A program made the position numbers and the translations under genes. The notes below the pieces were generated by a model. The model was not told where the DNA came from and did no database searches. It saw nothing but the letters and a program-made list of their open reading frames with translations. Positions 7,031-12,952 of a stretch of 12,952 bases of DNA are shown in pieces. The DNA lies in the NCBI GenBank assembly GCA_046336825.1, contig JBKDFX010000073.1, positions 1 through 12,952 of the forward strand, in the 5' to 3' direction. The first letter of the stretch is position 1; each line of letters starts with the position of its first letter. The DNA comes from Ga0074139 sp046336825 (GTDB lineage Bacteria > Bdellovibrionota > Bdellovibrionia > Bdellovibrionales > Bdellovibrionaceae).

Positions 7031-8371
7031 ATGTCAGGACGGGACGTCGTAATTGTGGAAGGCCAACGCACGCCTTTTGCTAAACAGTTCACTCAACTTA
7101 AAAAAATTCACCCTGCCGAGCTGGGGAGGCACGCTCTTCGCGAGCTGATTGCCAAAACTAATTTGGATGTGAATGTGGTGGATGAAGTGATCATTGGCAA
7201 CACGGGAAATCCCGTGGACGCTGTGAACATTTCTCGAGTGGTGGCTCTCAATGCGGGAATTCCCCAAAAAACATCCGCCTACACGGTTCATCGCAATTGT
7301 GCTTCGGCACTGGAGAGCATCAGTCAGGGTTATGAAAAAATTAAATCTGGGACCATGGATGTGATCATCGCTGGCGGCACTGAAAATATGTCTCAAATGC
7401 CCACACTTTTGCCCGCTAAAATTCAAAAAACCTTTGATGATTTATTTGCAGCCAAGGCCATGTCACAAAAGTTGGGACTGATCTGGCAATTATTCAAAGG
7501 AGACTTGAAACAAATCAAAGCTCTTTTGCAAGGCAATATGAGAGATGAGTACTTTCCTGTCATCTCAGTCATGCAGGGATTAACAGATCCCTTTGCTGGA
7601 ATTAACATGGGCCAAACGGCCGAAATTTTAGCTAAAGAATTTAATCTTTCCCGAGAAGTTCAAGATGCTTTTGCGCTGGCCAGTCATCAAAAAGCAGTGG
7701 CGGCGACAAAAGCTGGAAAAATGAAAGACGAAATTGCCAGCTATGCATTGCCGCCGGATTTTAAAACTGTGATGTCAGAAGATTCAGGGCCTCGAGAAAC
7801 TCAAACCATGGAGGCTCTTGCCAAATTAAAACCCTTTTTTGACAAGCTCACAGGCACTATTACAGCAGGAAATTCCTGTCCCATCACGGATGGCGCGGCC
7901 ATGTTACTTTTGATGTCTCGAGAGAAGGCACAAAGCTTAGGCTATAAACCCATCGCAAAAATTCGAGGCTATGGTTTTGCAGGTCTAGAGCCTGAACGTA
8001 TGGGTCTTGGACCTGTCTATTCAACGCCAGTGGCACTGAAACGTGCAGGATTGACCATGAAAGACATCGGCCTTGTGGAATTGAATGAGGCCTTTGCGGC
8101 TCAAGTTTTGGCCTGTCAAAAGGCTTTTGATTCCGATGAGTTCGGCAAAAATAAACTCGGTCTTTCTGGAAAAGTGGGGGCCATTGATCCGCAAATTTTA
8201 AATGTCAATGGCGGAGCCATTGCCATTGGTCATCCCGTGGGTGCCACGGGCACTCGTATCGTCTTAACCTTAGCAAAAGAAATGAAGCGTCGCGGAGTTC
8301 AATTTGGCCTGGCGACATTGTGTATCGGTGGCGGTCAGGGTGGTGCCATGGTGATCGAGAGTGAGGCATAA
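7031..8371 (+). CDS. fadI: 3-ketoacyl-CoA thiolase, FadI / trifunctional-protein beta type
   Basis: The thiolase cleaves 3-ketoacyl-CoA with CoA to acetyl-CoA and a shortened acyl-CoA, the last step of beta-oxidation. The 446-residue product has all family hallmarks: GQRTPFAK (11-18), nucleophile Cys90 in HRNCASALES, NEAFA (352-356), GHP with His401 in AIAIGHPVGATGTR, and the acid/base Cys431 in LCIGGGQG. Residues about 128-185 form an amphipathic insert (including AMSQKLGL) that matches the position and character of the insert in FadI and mitochondrial trifunctional beta subunits, and is not found in FadA or short biosynthetic thiolases. The NEAFA and NGGAIAIGHP forms are closer to the general thiolase pattern than those of E. 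coli FadI, so fadI is a best-fit name. It is the first gene of an operon with fadJ, whose ATG is 1 nt past its stop. A single-subunit acetyl-CoA acetyltransferase is less likely given that partner. Confidence 0.93.
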   Translation: MSGRDVVIVEGQRTPFAKQFTQLKKIHPAELGRHALRELIAKTNLDVNVVDEVIIGNTGNPVDAVNISRVVALNAGIPQKTSAYTVHRNCASALESISQGYEKIKSGTMDVIIAGGTENMSQMPTLLPAKIQKTFDDLFAAKAMSQKLGLIWQLFKGDLKQIKALLQGNMRDEYFPVISVMQGLTDPFAGINMGQTAEILAKEFNLSREVQDAFALASHQKAVAATKAGKMKDEIASYALPPDFKTVMSEDSGPRETQTMEALAKLKPFFDKLTGTITAGNSCPITDGAAMLLLMSREKAQSLGYKPIAKIRGYGFAGLEPERMGLGPVYSTPVALKRAGLTMKDIGLVELNEAFAAQVLACQKAFDSDEFGKNKLGLSGKVGAIDPQILNVNGGAIAIGHPVGATGTRIVLTLAKEMKRRGVQFGLATLCIGGGQGGAMVIESEA

Positions 8372-8372
8372 T

Positions 8373-10532
8373 ATGGATATGAATCGAAGTCTTAAACTCA
8401 GCAGTCAAGAGATCAAAAATGTAGGAACCGTGGGAGTTCTTGAGTTTGATCTTGAAAATGAAAAAGTGAACAAACTCAGCACTCCTGTCATGCTCAAGTT
8501 GCGTGAGCTTATTCAAGAAGCGGCACGTGCCAACTACAAGGCTCTCATTTTCAAATCTAAAAAACCCAAAATATTTATTGCGGGTGCCGACATCGATGAA
8601 ATTCGCGAACTCAACACGGCTGAAAAATTTCGTGAAGCTGTAAAACAGGGTCAAAGTATTTTTGATATGATCGAGGACCTTCCCATGCCCACATTTGCCA
8701 TGATCCATGGTGCCTGTGCCGGTGGTGGTTGTGAATTGATTCTGGCCTGTGATTACCGAATCGCCTCAGATGACTCATCAACAAGAATTGGTTTACCAGA
8801 AACTCAACTAGGAATCATTCCAGGCTTTGGTGGCTGTGTGCGTTTGCCACGAGTGGTGGGTTTGCAGGCGGCTTTGGATGTGATTTTGGCAGGCAAGCTT
8901 CTGAACGCTAAAAAAGCCAGCAAAGTGGGACTGATCGATCGCCTTGTTCATGTGAATCTTTTGGAAGAGCAAACAGTTAAGTTTATCCAAGATGTGATAA
9001 AAGAGGGAAAAGGAAAACGTCGAAAAACCTTTAAAGCTCAAGGTCTGATGAATGTATTATTAGAAGGACCTTTAAAGTTTTTAGTATACTCCCAAGCTAA
9101 AAAAGGGGTTTTGAAAGCCACCAATGGACATTACCCAGCTCCCCTAAAAGCTCTCGAAGTGATCAGCCGCGCTTACAAAATGTCAGATCGCACGCGCGCT
9201 TTAGAAATTGAGCGCGAAGGTTTTTGTGAAGTGGCGGTGCTGGATATTTCTAAAAATCTGATTCATGTTTTTGACTTGACTGAAATGGTGAAAAAACAAA
9301 CCGGTGTTCCTGGGGTTCAGGTCAATCCTTTAGAAGTGAAAAGCATTGGTATTTTAGGCGCAGGCACCATGGGTGGTGGTGTGGCCTACACGGCAGCCGA
9401 CAAAGGAATCCGAGTTCGTATTAAGGATCTGAATCAAGAAGCTCTGGCCAAAGCTTATAAACACGCTCGGGATCTTTGGCATAAGTTGATGAAGAAAAAA
9501 GTCATCGACAAATACCAATTTGCTCAAAAAGCCAATTTGATATCAGGTGGAACAGACTATTCAGATTTCAAAACTTTGGATGTGGTCATCGAAGCCATCG
9601 TCGAAGACATGGGTTTTAAACAAAAAGTGATTGGTGAAACCGCTGGTCAAATGCGTCCGGATGCCATGATTGTGACCAACACTTCTTCATTGTCAGTGAC
9701 AGAAATGGCCAAAGGTCATCCCAAGCCAGAAAATTTTGCAGGCATGCATTTTTTCAACCCGGTTCACCGAATGCCACTGGTGGAAGTCATCCGCGGAGAA
9801 AAAACTTCGGATCACACCATTGCCACTATTTTTGAACTGACTAAAAAGATGGGAAAAATGCCTGTAGTGGTAAAAGATGGGCCTGGTTTTTTAGTGAACC
9901 GACTGCTTTTACCTTACATGGCAGAGGCCGCTTTTTTACTTCAAGAAGGTATGAGCATTGAAACAGTGGATAAGGCCTATGTGAAAGAATTTGGTATGCC
10001 CATGGGGCCCTTTGCTTTAATGGATGAAGTGGGTCTTGATGTTTGCATTAAAGTTTTGAAAATTTTCAAAAAAGCTTTTGGCGACCGAGTACAATTAGCA
10101 CCCTGTATGATTGCTTTAGAAAGCACGGGAAGATTAGGTAAAAAGAACCGCAAGGGTTTTTACCATTATTCTGAAGACGACAAGCGTGGAGAGGTGGATC
10201 AGTCCATTTACCAAGCTTTGGGTCTTTCAGCTCCCACAAACCCCTTGGCTCAGCAAGAGTGCTTGGAGCGGGGAGTATTTGCCATGATCAACGAATGCGC
10301 TCGCGCACTCAAAGATGACAAGATCGTTGAAACACCCCATGAAGTGGATCTGGCCATGATTATGGGTACAGGTTTTCCTCCCTTCCGTGGTGGTTTACTT
10401 AAGTATGCTGACAAAATCACTCCTGCCTATGTGGTGAAGCAACTCAGTCATTACGCTCAAAGTAGAAATGCTGGCGTTCGTTTAGAGCCTTCTCCTGCAT
10501 TGAAAACAGTGAAGAGTTTTTATAATCCTTAG
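8373..10532 (+). CDS. fadJ: Enoyl-CoA hydratase / 3-hydroxyacyl-CoA dehydrogenase, FadJ type
   Basis: This alpha subunit of the beta-oxidation complex hydrates enoyl-CoA and oxidises the 3-hydroxyacyl-CoA with NAD, passing product to FadI. The 719-residue protein (numbered from ATG 8373) begins with a crotonase domain (about 10-200): FIAGADIDE (68-76), GGGCE with Glu121, and GLPETQLGIIPGFGG with Glu143, the two catalytic acids. An NAD-binding dehydrogenase domain follows: GAGTMG (329-334), VEAI-like DVVIEAIVED, NTSSLSV, and catalytic His459 in GMHFFNPVHRMPLVEV, then KDGPGFLVNR. The C-terminal helical part includes MGPFALMDEVGLD and GTGFPPFRGG. Length and order match FadJ/FadB. GTG 8361 would overlap fadI by 11 bp, but GAGG spaced 6 nt before ATG 8373 favours that start; ATG 8379 is also possible. 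A strong terminator at 10552-10588 ends the operon. FadJ rather than FadB is chosen from the FadI-like partner and gene order. Confidence 0.94.
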   Translation: MDMNRSLKLSSQEIKNVGTVGVLEFDLENEKVNKLSTPVMLKLRELIQEAARANYKALIFKSKKPKIFIAGADIDEIRELNTAEKFREAVKQGQSIFDMIEDLPMPTFAMIHGACAGGGCELILACDYRIASDDSSTRIGLPETQLGIIPGFGGCVRLPRVVGLQAALDVILAGKLLNAKKASKVGLIDRLVHVNLLEEQTVKFIQDVIKEGKGKRRKTFKAQGLMNVLLEGPLKFLVYSQAKKGVLKATNGHYPAPLKALEVISRAYKMSDRTRALEIEREGFCEVAVLDISKNLIHVFDLTEMVKKQTGVPGVQVNPLEVKSIGILGAGTMGGGVAYTAADKGIRVRIKDLNQEALAKAYKHARDLWHKLMKKKVIDKYQFAQKANLISGGTDYSDFKTLDVVIEAIVEDMGFKQKVIGETAGQMRPDAMIVTNTSSLSVTEMAKGHPKPENFAGMHFFNPVHRMPLVEVIRGEKTSDHTIATIFELTKKMGKMPVVVKDGPGFLVNRLLLPYMAEAAFLLQEGMSIETVDKAYVKEFGMPMGPFALMDEVGLDVCIKVLKIFKKAFGDRVQLAPCMIALESTGRLGKKNRKGFYHYSEDDKRGEVDQSIYQALGLSAPTNPLAQQECLERGVFAMINECARALKDDKIVETPHEVDLAMIMGTGFPPFRGGLLKYADKITPAYVVKQLSHYAQSRNAGVRLEPSPALKTVKSFYNP

Positions 10533-10533
10533 T

Positions 10534-11307
10534 ATGATCAATATTATGTTAAACTCCAGATCAATGGCCAGGTCTGGGGTTTTTCTTTTAGTTTTATTAT
10601 TTAGTGCGAGCGGGTGGGCGGCTCAAACGGGGCCAACAGCTTAAGCAGTTCAAGCCGGCCCAACAGCTCAAACCTTGAAAACAACTCAAAAGAACTGCAT
10701 GACTGAGCACATTCGCGAGGGAATGTCTCTCAATCAGCAGCGCCAAGTTGTGTATGAAAAGCTGAGTGGTGGAAGATCTCGTTGGGTTTCTTTGGCGCTG
10801 ATTAATTATGAAAAGCTAGCGATCTTTTACATCAAAACCTTCAAGGTGGAATCTAAGCTCGAAACCCAAGCACAAATCAGGGGGGCTCCATTTTTATGCG
10901 AAGAGTTTCAGATGAGCCCCAACAAAGGAAGAGTTAATTGGCAAATTATTCAGCCGCCTATGAAATCAGTGAAAGTGAATTCGTCCTCTATTTTAATATT
11001 TAAACTTTACAGGGAGCTTTCCAAAAAAAATCTGAATGGTCATTACAGTTTGGTTTTGAATGAGATTAAACATTTGCTGAAGGAACCTCGCCTCAATTGT
11101 TTGTATCGCCATGTTTTAGAATCCATGGCTCGAGTGGCTTGGTTAGGGATGAAAGATCCCATACGGGCAGAGCTGTCAATTCAACTTTTAAAAACCATGA
11201 ATTTGAGCCTTCTGGGATCACGTCATGTGGATTATTTAGCAGAGCCACTGCAGCGAGAGGGGCTTCCCATTCTTTGTCATGATTTGCCAGTGATTAGGTA
11301 TTATTAA
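10534..11307 (+). pseudogene. Secreted protein of unknown family, interrupted by an in-frame TAA
   Basis: One frame runs from ATG 10534 to TAA 11305-11307, broken only by TAA at 10642-10644. Before the break lies a clear Sec signal peptide; from ATG 10564 it reads MARSGVFLLVLLFSASGWAA, with cleavage expected near GWA. After the break the same frame stays open for over 200 codons with four cysteines (NCM, LCE, NCL, LCH), suiting an oxidised periplasmic protein. The stop falls in a short internal repeat: the first copy reads GPTA-stop, the second GPTA-Gln, so one C-to-T change of CAA to TAA explains it. The remaining open part starts only with weak codons (TTG 10675, ATG 10699), lacks a signal peptide and has no evident ribosome site. 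ATG 10534 is 1 nt after the fadJ stop, so coupled translation is possible. The family is not recognised. Alternatives: sequencing error, stop readthrough, or a truncated cytosolic product. Confidence 0.7.
10552..10588 (+). terminator. Intrinsic terminator of the fadI-fadJ operon
   Basis: An 11-position stem (10552-10562 with 10571-10581, two G-U pairs) closes an 8-nt loop and runs into TTTTTCTTTT. It starts 19 bp after the fadJ stop. It lies inside the reading frame of the next (broken) secreted-protein gene, and that gene's candidate ATG 10564 falls in the loop. Confidence 0.8.
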
Positions 11308-11337
11308 AAAAATCTCGCTATTATTTTTATTAGCGGG
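11304..11337 (-). terminator. Candidate terminator facing the transposase gene
   Basis: CGCTA (11316-11320) pairs with TAGCG (11331-11335) around a 10-nt AT loop. On the minus strand the stem is followed by ATTTTTTT, as expected for an intrinsic terminator of the transcript from the transposase gene ending at 11516. The stem is short. If real, the degenerate repeats between 11344 and 11515 lie in that gene's 3' untranslated region. Confidence 0.4.
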
Positions 11338-11343
11338 GCTGAA

Positions 11344-11376
11344 GCCTGTAGCTGATGCCTGTAGCTGATGCCTGTA
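11344..11376. repeat. 13-bp tandem repeat, 2.5 copies
   Basis: The unit GCCTGTAGCTGAT occurs at 11344-11356 and 11357-11369, followed by the first seven bases again (GCCTGTA, 11370-11376). It sits between the broken secreted gene and the transposase gene, outside any reading frame, and each unit contains a GTAG tetranucleotide. Confidence 0.85.
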
Positions 11377-11422
11377 TAAATCGGTGTCTTTATTTCATTT
11401 GCTCGTTGTTACTAACTGCATG

Positions 11423-11485
11423 CCTTTGTTTCGTATAGTAAGATGGGGTCGATATCGCACCTTTGTTTTATAGTGCTAGATGGGG
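11423..11485. repeat. Degenerate ~37-bp direct repeat next to the transposase gene
   Basis: Two related segments begin with CCTTTGTTT (11423 and 11460) and end with AGATGGGG (11441-11448 and 11478-11485), with TAGT-like sequence between. A weaker third version (ATTTTGTAATGCTAGGTGACG) starts near 11504 and enters the 3' end of the transposase gene. The copies differ by small indels, so this is an old or diverging repeat. Confidence 0.5.
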
Positions 11486-11515
11486 CTACTGCGCGCGGTA
11501 ATACATTTTGTAATG

Positions 11516-12088
11516 CTAGGTGACGCTGACTGCTCGTCTTCGTTTTAGCCGATACAGGAATTTATTGAATCTTTTTAAATAGAGTTCTCTCTCGTGATAA
11601 CCCAGCACTTTTTGTCGGTGATTGGCTTCAAAATAGCCCTTAAGTCCTAACTCTTCAAAGGAACTTAAAATCACCCTTGTATAAACAAGTCCATCCCAAA
11701 ACCGCCCAAATTTGAATCCTTTTTTTGCTCCGGTGATTTTACGAGCGAGCAGCGCTGAGAAACTTTTTAAAAATTGCTGAAAGCGCTTTTTGTCTTTAAA
11801 ACGCATTTTTAAGTGAAGATGATTGCCCATGTTCACAAAATCTAAGACCTCGACGAAGAACTTCTTAGATTTTTCTTTCAGTAAAGAGCTCACTAGATTT
11901 TTATGAGTATAAAAGGAAAGTTTTCCTTGGGCTTTTGAGGACTTAAAAACCACATGGTGAATTGAGCCTTCTTGAAGAGGTCTGGCCACTTTTCGCCTTT
12001 TTTTGAGTGAGCTCCCACCAAAGGTACGAGACTTAAGTGATCGCAAAGTTTCTTTGGGAATTAAATTGAGTTGGTTTTTTATTTTCAT
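11516..12088 (-). CDS. REP-associated (RAYT-like) Y1 tyrosine transposase, IS200-like fold
   Basis: This 190-residue protein belongs, by motif, to the Y1 single-strand DNA transposase/nuclease group. Residues 40-50 (EGSIHHVVFKS) match the first strand that opens the fold, GNHLHLKM holds the metal-binding HUH motif (His90-Leu-His92), and FWDGLVYTRVI (130-140) matches the usual FW...R segment. Tyr152 in GYFEANHRQKVLG sits where RAYT proteins have the catalytic Tyr of their Y-x-x-x-N-P motif, but Asn-Pro is replaced by Ala-Asn-His, so activity is uncertain. Both ends are very basic, fitting nucleic acid binding. No IS200/IS605 ends or TnpB partner are seen, as expected for single-copy domesticated RAYTs. 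Its promoter predicts an almost leaderless mRNA and there is no Shine-Dalgarno. Degenerate repeats lie just downstream. Family call is fairly firm; subgroup and activity are not. Confidence 0.83.
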   Translation of the reverse strand: MKIKNQLNLIPKETLRSLKSRTFGGSSLKKRRKVARPLQEGSIHHVVFKSSKAQGKLSFYTHKNLVSSLLKEKSKKFFVEVLDFVNMGNHLHLKMRFKDKKRFQQFLKSFSALLARKITGAKKGFKFGRFWDGLVYTRVILSSFEELGLKGYFEANHRQKVLGYHERELYLKRFNKFLYRLKRRRAVSVT

Positions 12089-12097
12089 TTAGCGGGC

Positions 12098-12126
12098 AAT
12101 ATAATTATGGAGGTAATAAATGTCAA
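12098..12126 (-). promoter_or_regulatory. Near-consensus sigma70 promoter of the transposase gene
   Basis: On the minus strand a perfect TTGACA (12121-12126) is followed by a 17-bp spacer and TATATT (12098-12103, 5/6). Transcription should start about 12090-12092, only 2-4 nt before the A of ATG at 12088. A 12-bp perfect palindrome, ATCAATATTGAT (12146-12157), lies 20 bp upstream of the -35 box and could be an operator. Confidence 0.65.
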
Positions 12127-12579
12127 ACTTTAACTCCTATTAATGATCAATATTGATTTTGAATGTTATATAATAGATTATTTAAATTTTCTTTTAAATT
12201 TTGATGAGGTTGATGACTTAAGGTTGATGATGAGCTGGATCGCAGCTAGAAAATAGAACCTTAATTTAGCCACATGGATTCAGTTAACTGAGTGGGGTTT
12301 AATTAAGAGAGCGGCAATGCAGTTTATCTAACAGGATTGGGCCAGTATGACTTAATCGTATATGATCATAAATGATAAAAAGGAATAGATAACACTAAAA
12401 GGCTCTCTGGAAAAATCAGAACTGTGGTGACTTGGACGAAGCTAATAAGCCAATCAAGTGGTTGATCGAGGGGTTCATATAATTGAAGTGTCGAACTTCT
12501 AGGCAAAGCACTAGGTAATCTTCTCAAAATAAAAAGTATTTTAACTATTGTTAAGATATTTGCCGTAACTTACGAGCCG
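12127..12579. other. AT-rich intergenic stretch without a recognisable gene
   Basis: Both strands carry stops in every frame at short intervals; the longest pieces are under about 30 codons and look like nothing I know. It contains the 12-bp palindrome at 12146-12157, a direct repeat of TTTAAATTTT (12181-12190 and 12193-12202), a direct repeat of AGGTTGATGA (12207-12216 and 12221-12230) and the inverted repeat at 12259-12307. The promoter of the gene at 12580 should lie in its last 100 bp, but no clear consensus is visible. Confidence 0.5.
12259..12307. repeat. Imperfect inverted repeat with a palindromic core
   Basis: Outer arms CTTAATT (12260-12266) and AATTAAG (12301-12307) and inner GCCAC/GTGGG segments flank the perfect 12-bp palindrome TCAGTTAACTGA (12280-12291). 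The symmetry spans about 48 bp with offsets. It could be a protein binding site, a cruciform or an element remnant; there is no T-tract to suggest a terminator. Confidence 0.45.
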
Positions 12580-12952
12580 ATGAAAATGTTTAATGTTTCT
12601 CTACTATTTTTCATTCTTTTTTACGCATTTGCAGTCACAATTGCAAATGCGGGGGGCAAGTCTAATCGGGTTGAGATGTTCAATTCAATTGCAGTGAAAT
12701 ATGAATCTGGTCAACGTGGTTATTTGGCTGATCAAAAACGTAGTGATCTGACTCATCTCCCACAATTGCAAGCTCCAGAGCGAGCGCATTTTACAGACAC
12801 AGATCTATTCGAACTTTTAAAAAAATCAGCCGAGGAGCAAACCTCAGGTGTCATCTGGATCTGGTCACCGCGCATGATCCTATCTTACAAGGGCGAACAA
12901 GAACTTCGTCCTATTTCACTATTGTTGCAATTGGATGTGACCTATTTAGTGG
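12580..12952 (+). CDS. Secreted protein of unknown family, 5' part only
   Basis: The frame opens at ATG 12580 and is still open at the window edge, giving 124 codons of an incomplete gene. Residues 1-24 form a standard Sec signal peptide: MKMFN, a hydrophobic core (VSLLFFILFYAFAVTI) and cleavage expected after ANA, before GGKSNR. The mature part seen so far has no cysteine and no further membrane helix; it includes a charged helix-prone segment (FTDTDLFELLKKSAEE) followed by a hydrophobic strand-like stretch (SGVIWIWSPRM). An alternative start is ATG 12586. No strong Shine-Dalgarno is visible (ACGAG at 12572-12576 is the closest). I do not recognise the family. With the proteins at 301-987 and 10534-11307 it is one of three unrelated-looking exported proteins in the window. 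Confidence 0.7.
   Translation, partial: MKMFNVSLLFFILFYAFAVTIANAGGKSNRVEMFNSIAVKYESGQRGYLADQKRSDLTHLPQLQAPERAHFTDTDLFELLKKSAEEQTSGVIWIWSPRMILSYKGEQELRPISLLLQLDVTYLV

Noticed and set aside
8205..8708. 167-codon minus-strand frame across the fadI-fadJ junction
   Set aside because: It lies antisense over two well-conserved enzyme genes and shows no domain, signal peptide or ribosome site.
10675..11307. An intact 210-residue gene starting at TTG 10675
   Set aside because: There is no ribosome site before the TTG, and the upstream same-frame signal peptide and repeat show that the original gene began at or after 10534; the shorter frame is better read as the part left after the stop.
11516..12088. 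A full IS200/IS605 insertion sequence
   Set aside because: No subterminal hairpin ends, target-site pattern or TnpB gene are visible; the basic, longer protein fits a RAYT-type single gene better.

Overview
The window reads as a stretch of a moderate-GC Gram-negative chromosome. A fused malic enzyme–phosphotransacetylase protein, a FadI/FadJ-type beta-oxidation pair, several Sec-exported proteins of unknown family, a Cys-repeat protein with a lipoprotein-like leader and a lone IS200-like (RAYT-type) transposase would suit a Bdellovibrionota/deltaproteobacteria-like organism. That assignment is an inference from gene content; there is no rRNA or other marker here, and no tRNA, rRNA or CRISPR array was seen.

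Layout. Positions 1-300 hold no convincing intact gene, only a possible decayed small membrane-protein frame on the minus strand. Positions 301-987 (+) encode an AT-rich secreted protein of unknown family. A minus-strand block follows: hflX (1422-2687, TTG start) with a two-CBS-domain protein (996-1400) directly downstream in an apparent operon; then a putative surface lipoprotein (2818-4386) with two Ig-like domains, ten tandem CX12C modules and a Pro/Arg/Glu-rich tail; then maeB (4521-6836). Across a 194-bp divergent region lies the plus-strand operon fadI-fadJ (7031-10532), closed by a strong hairpin terminator. That terminator sits inside the signal-peptide coding region of the next frame (10534-11307), a secreted-protein gene broken by one in-frame TAA. 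Beyond it are short degenerate repeats, a minus-strand RAYT-like transposase (11516-12088) with a near-consensus promoter that predicts an almost leaderless mRNA, a gene-poor 490-bp AT-rich stretch, and the 5' part of another secreted-protein gene that runs off the window (12580-12952).

How the genes fit together. FadI and FadJ together carry out hydration, oxidation and thiolysis of acyl-CoA to acetyl-CoA. MaeB, divergently transcribed from the same intergenic region, turns malate into pyruvate plus NADPH, and MaeB-type enzymes are commonly controlled by acetyl-CoA through their C-terminal PTA-like domain. The two units plausibly act together in fatty-acid-fed carbon flow. HflX and the CBS protein form a stress/translation-related pair. 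The parts most worth a second look are the CX12C repeat protein, the nonsense-split secreted gene with its embedded terminator, and the transposase with its flanking repeats and leaderless start.
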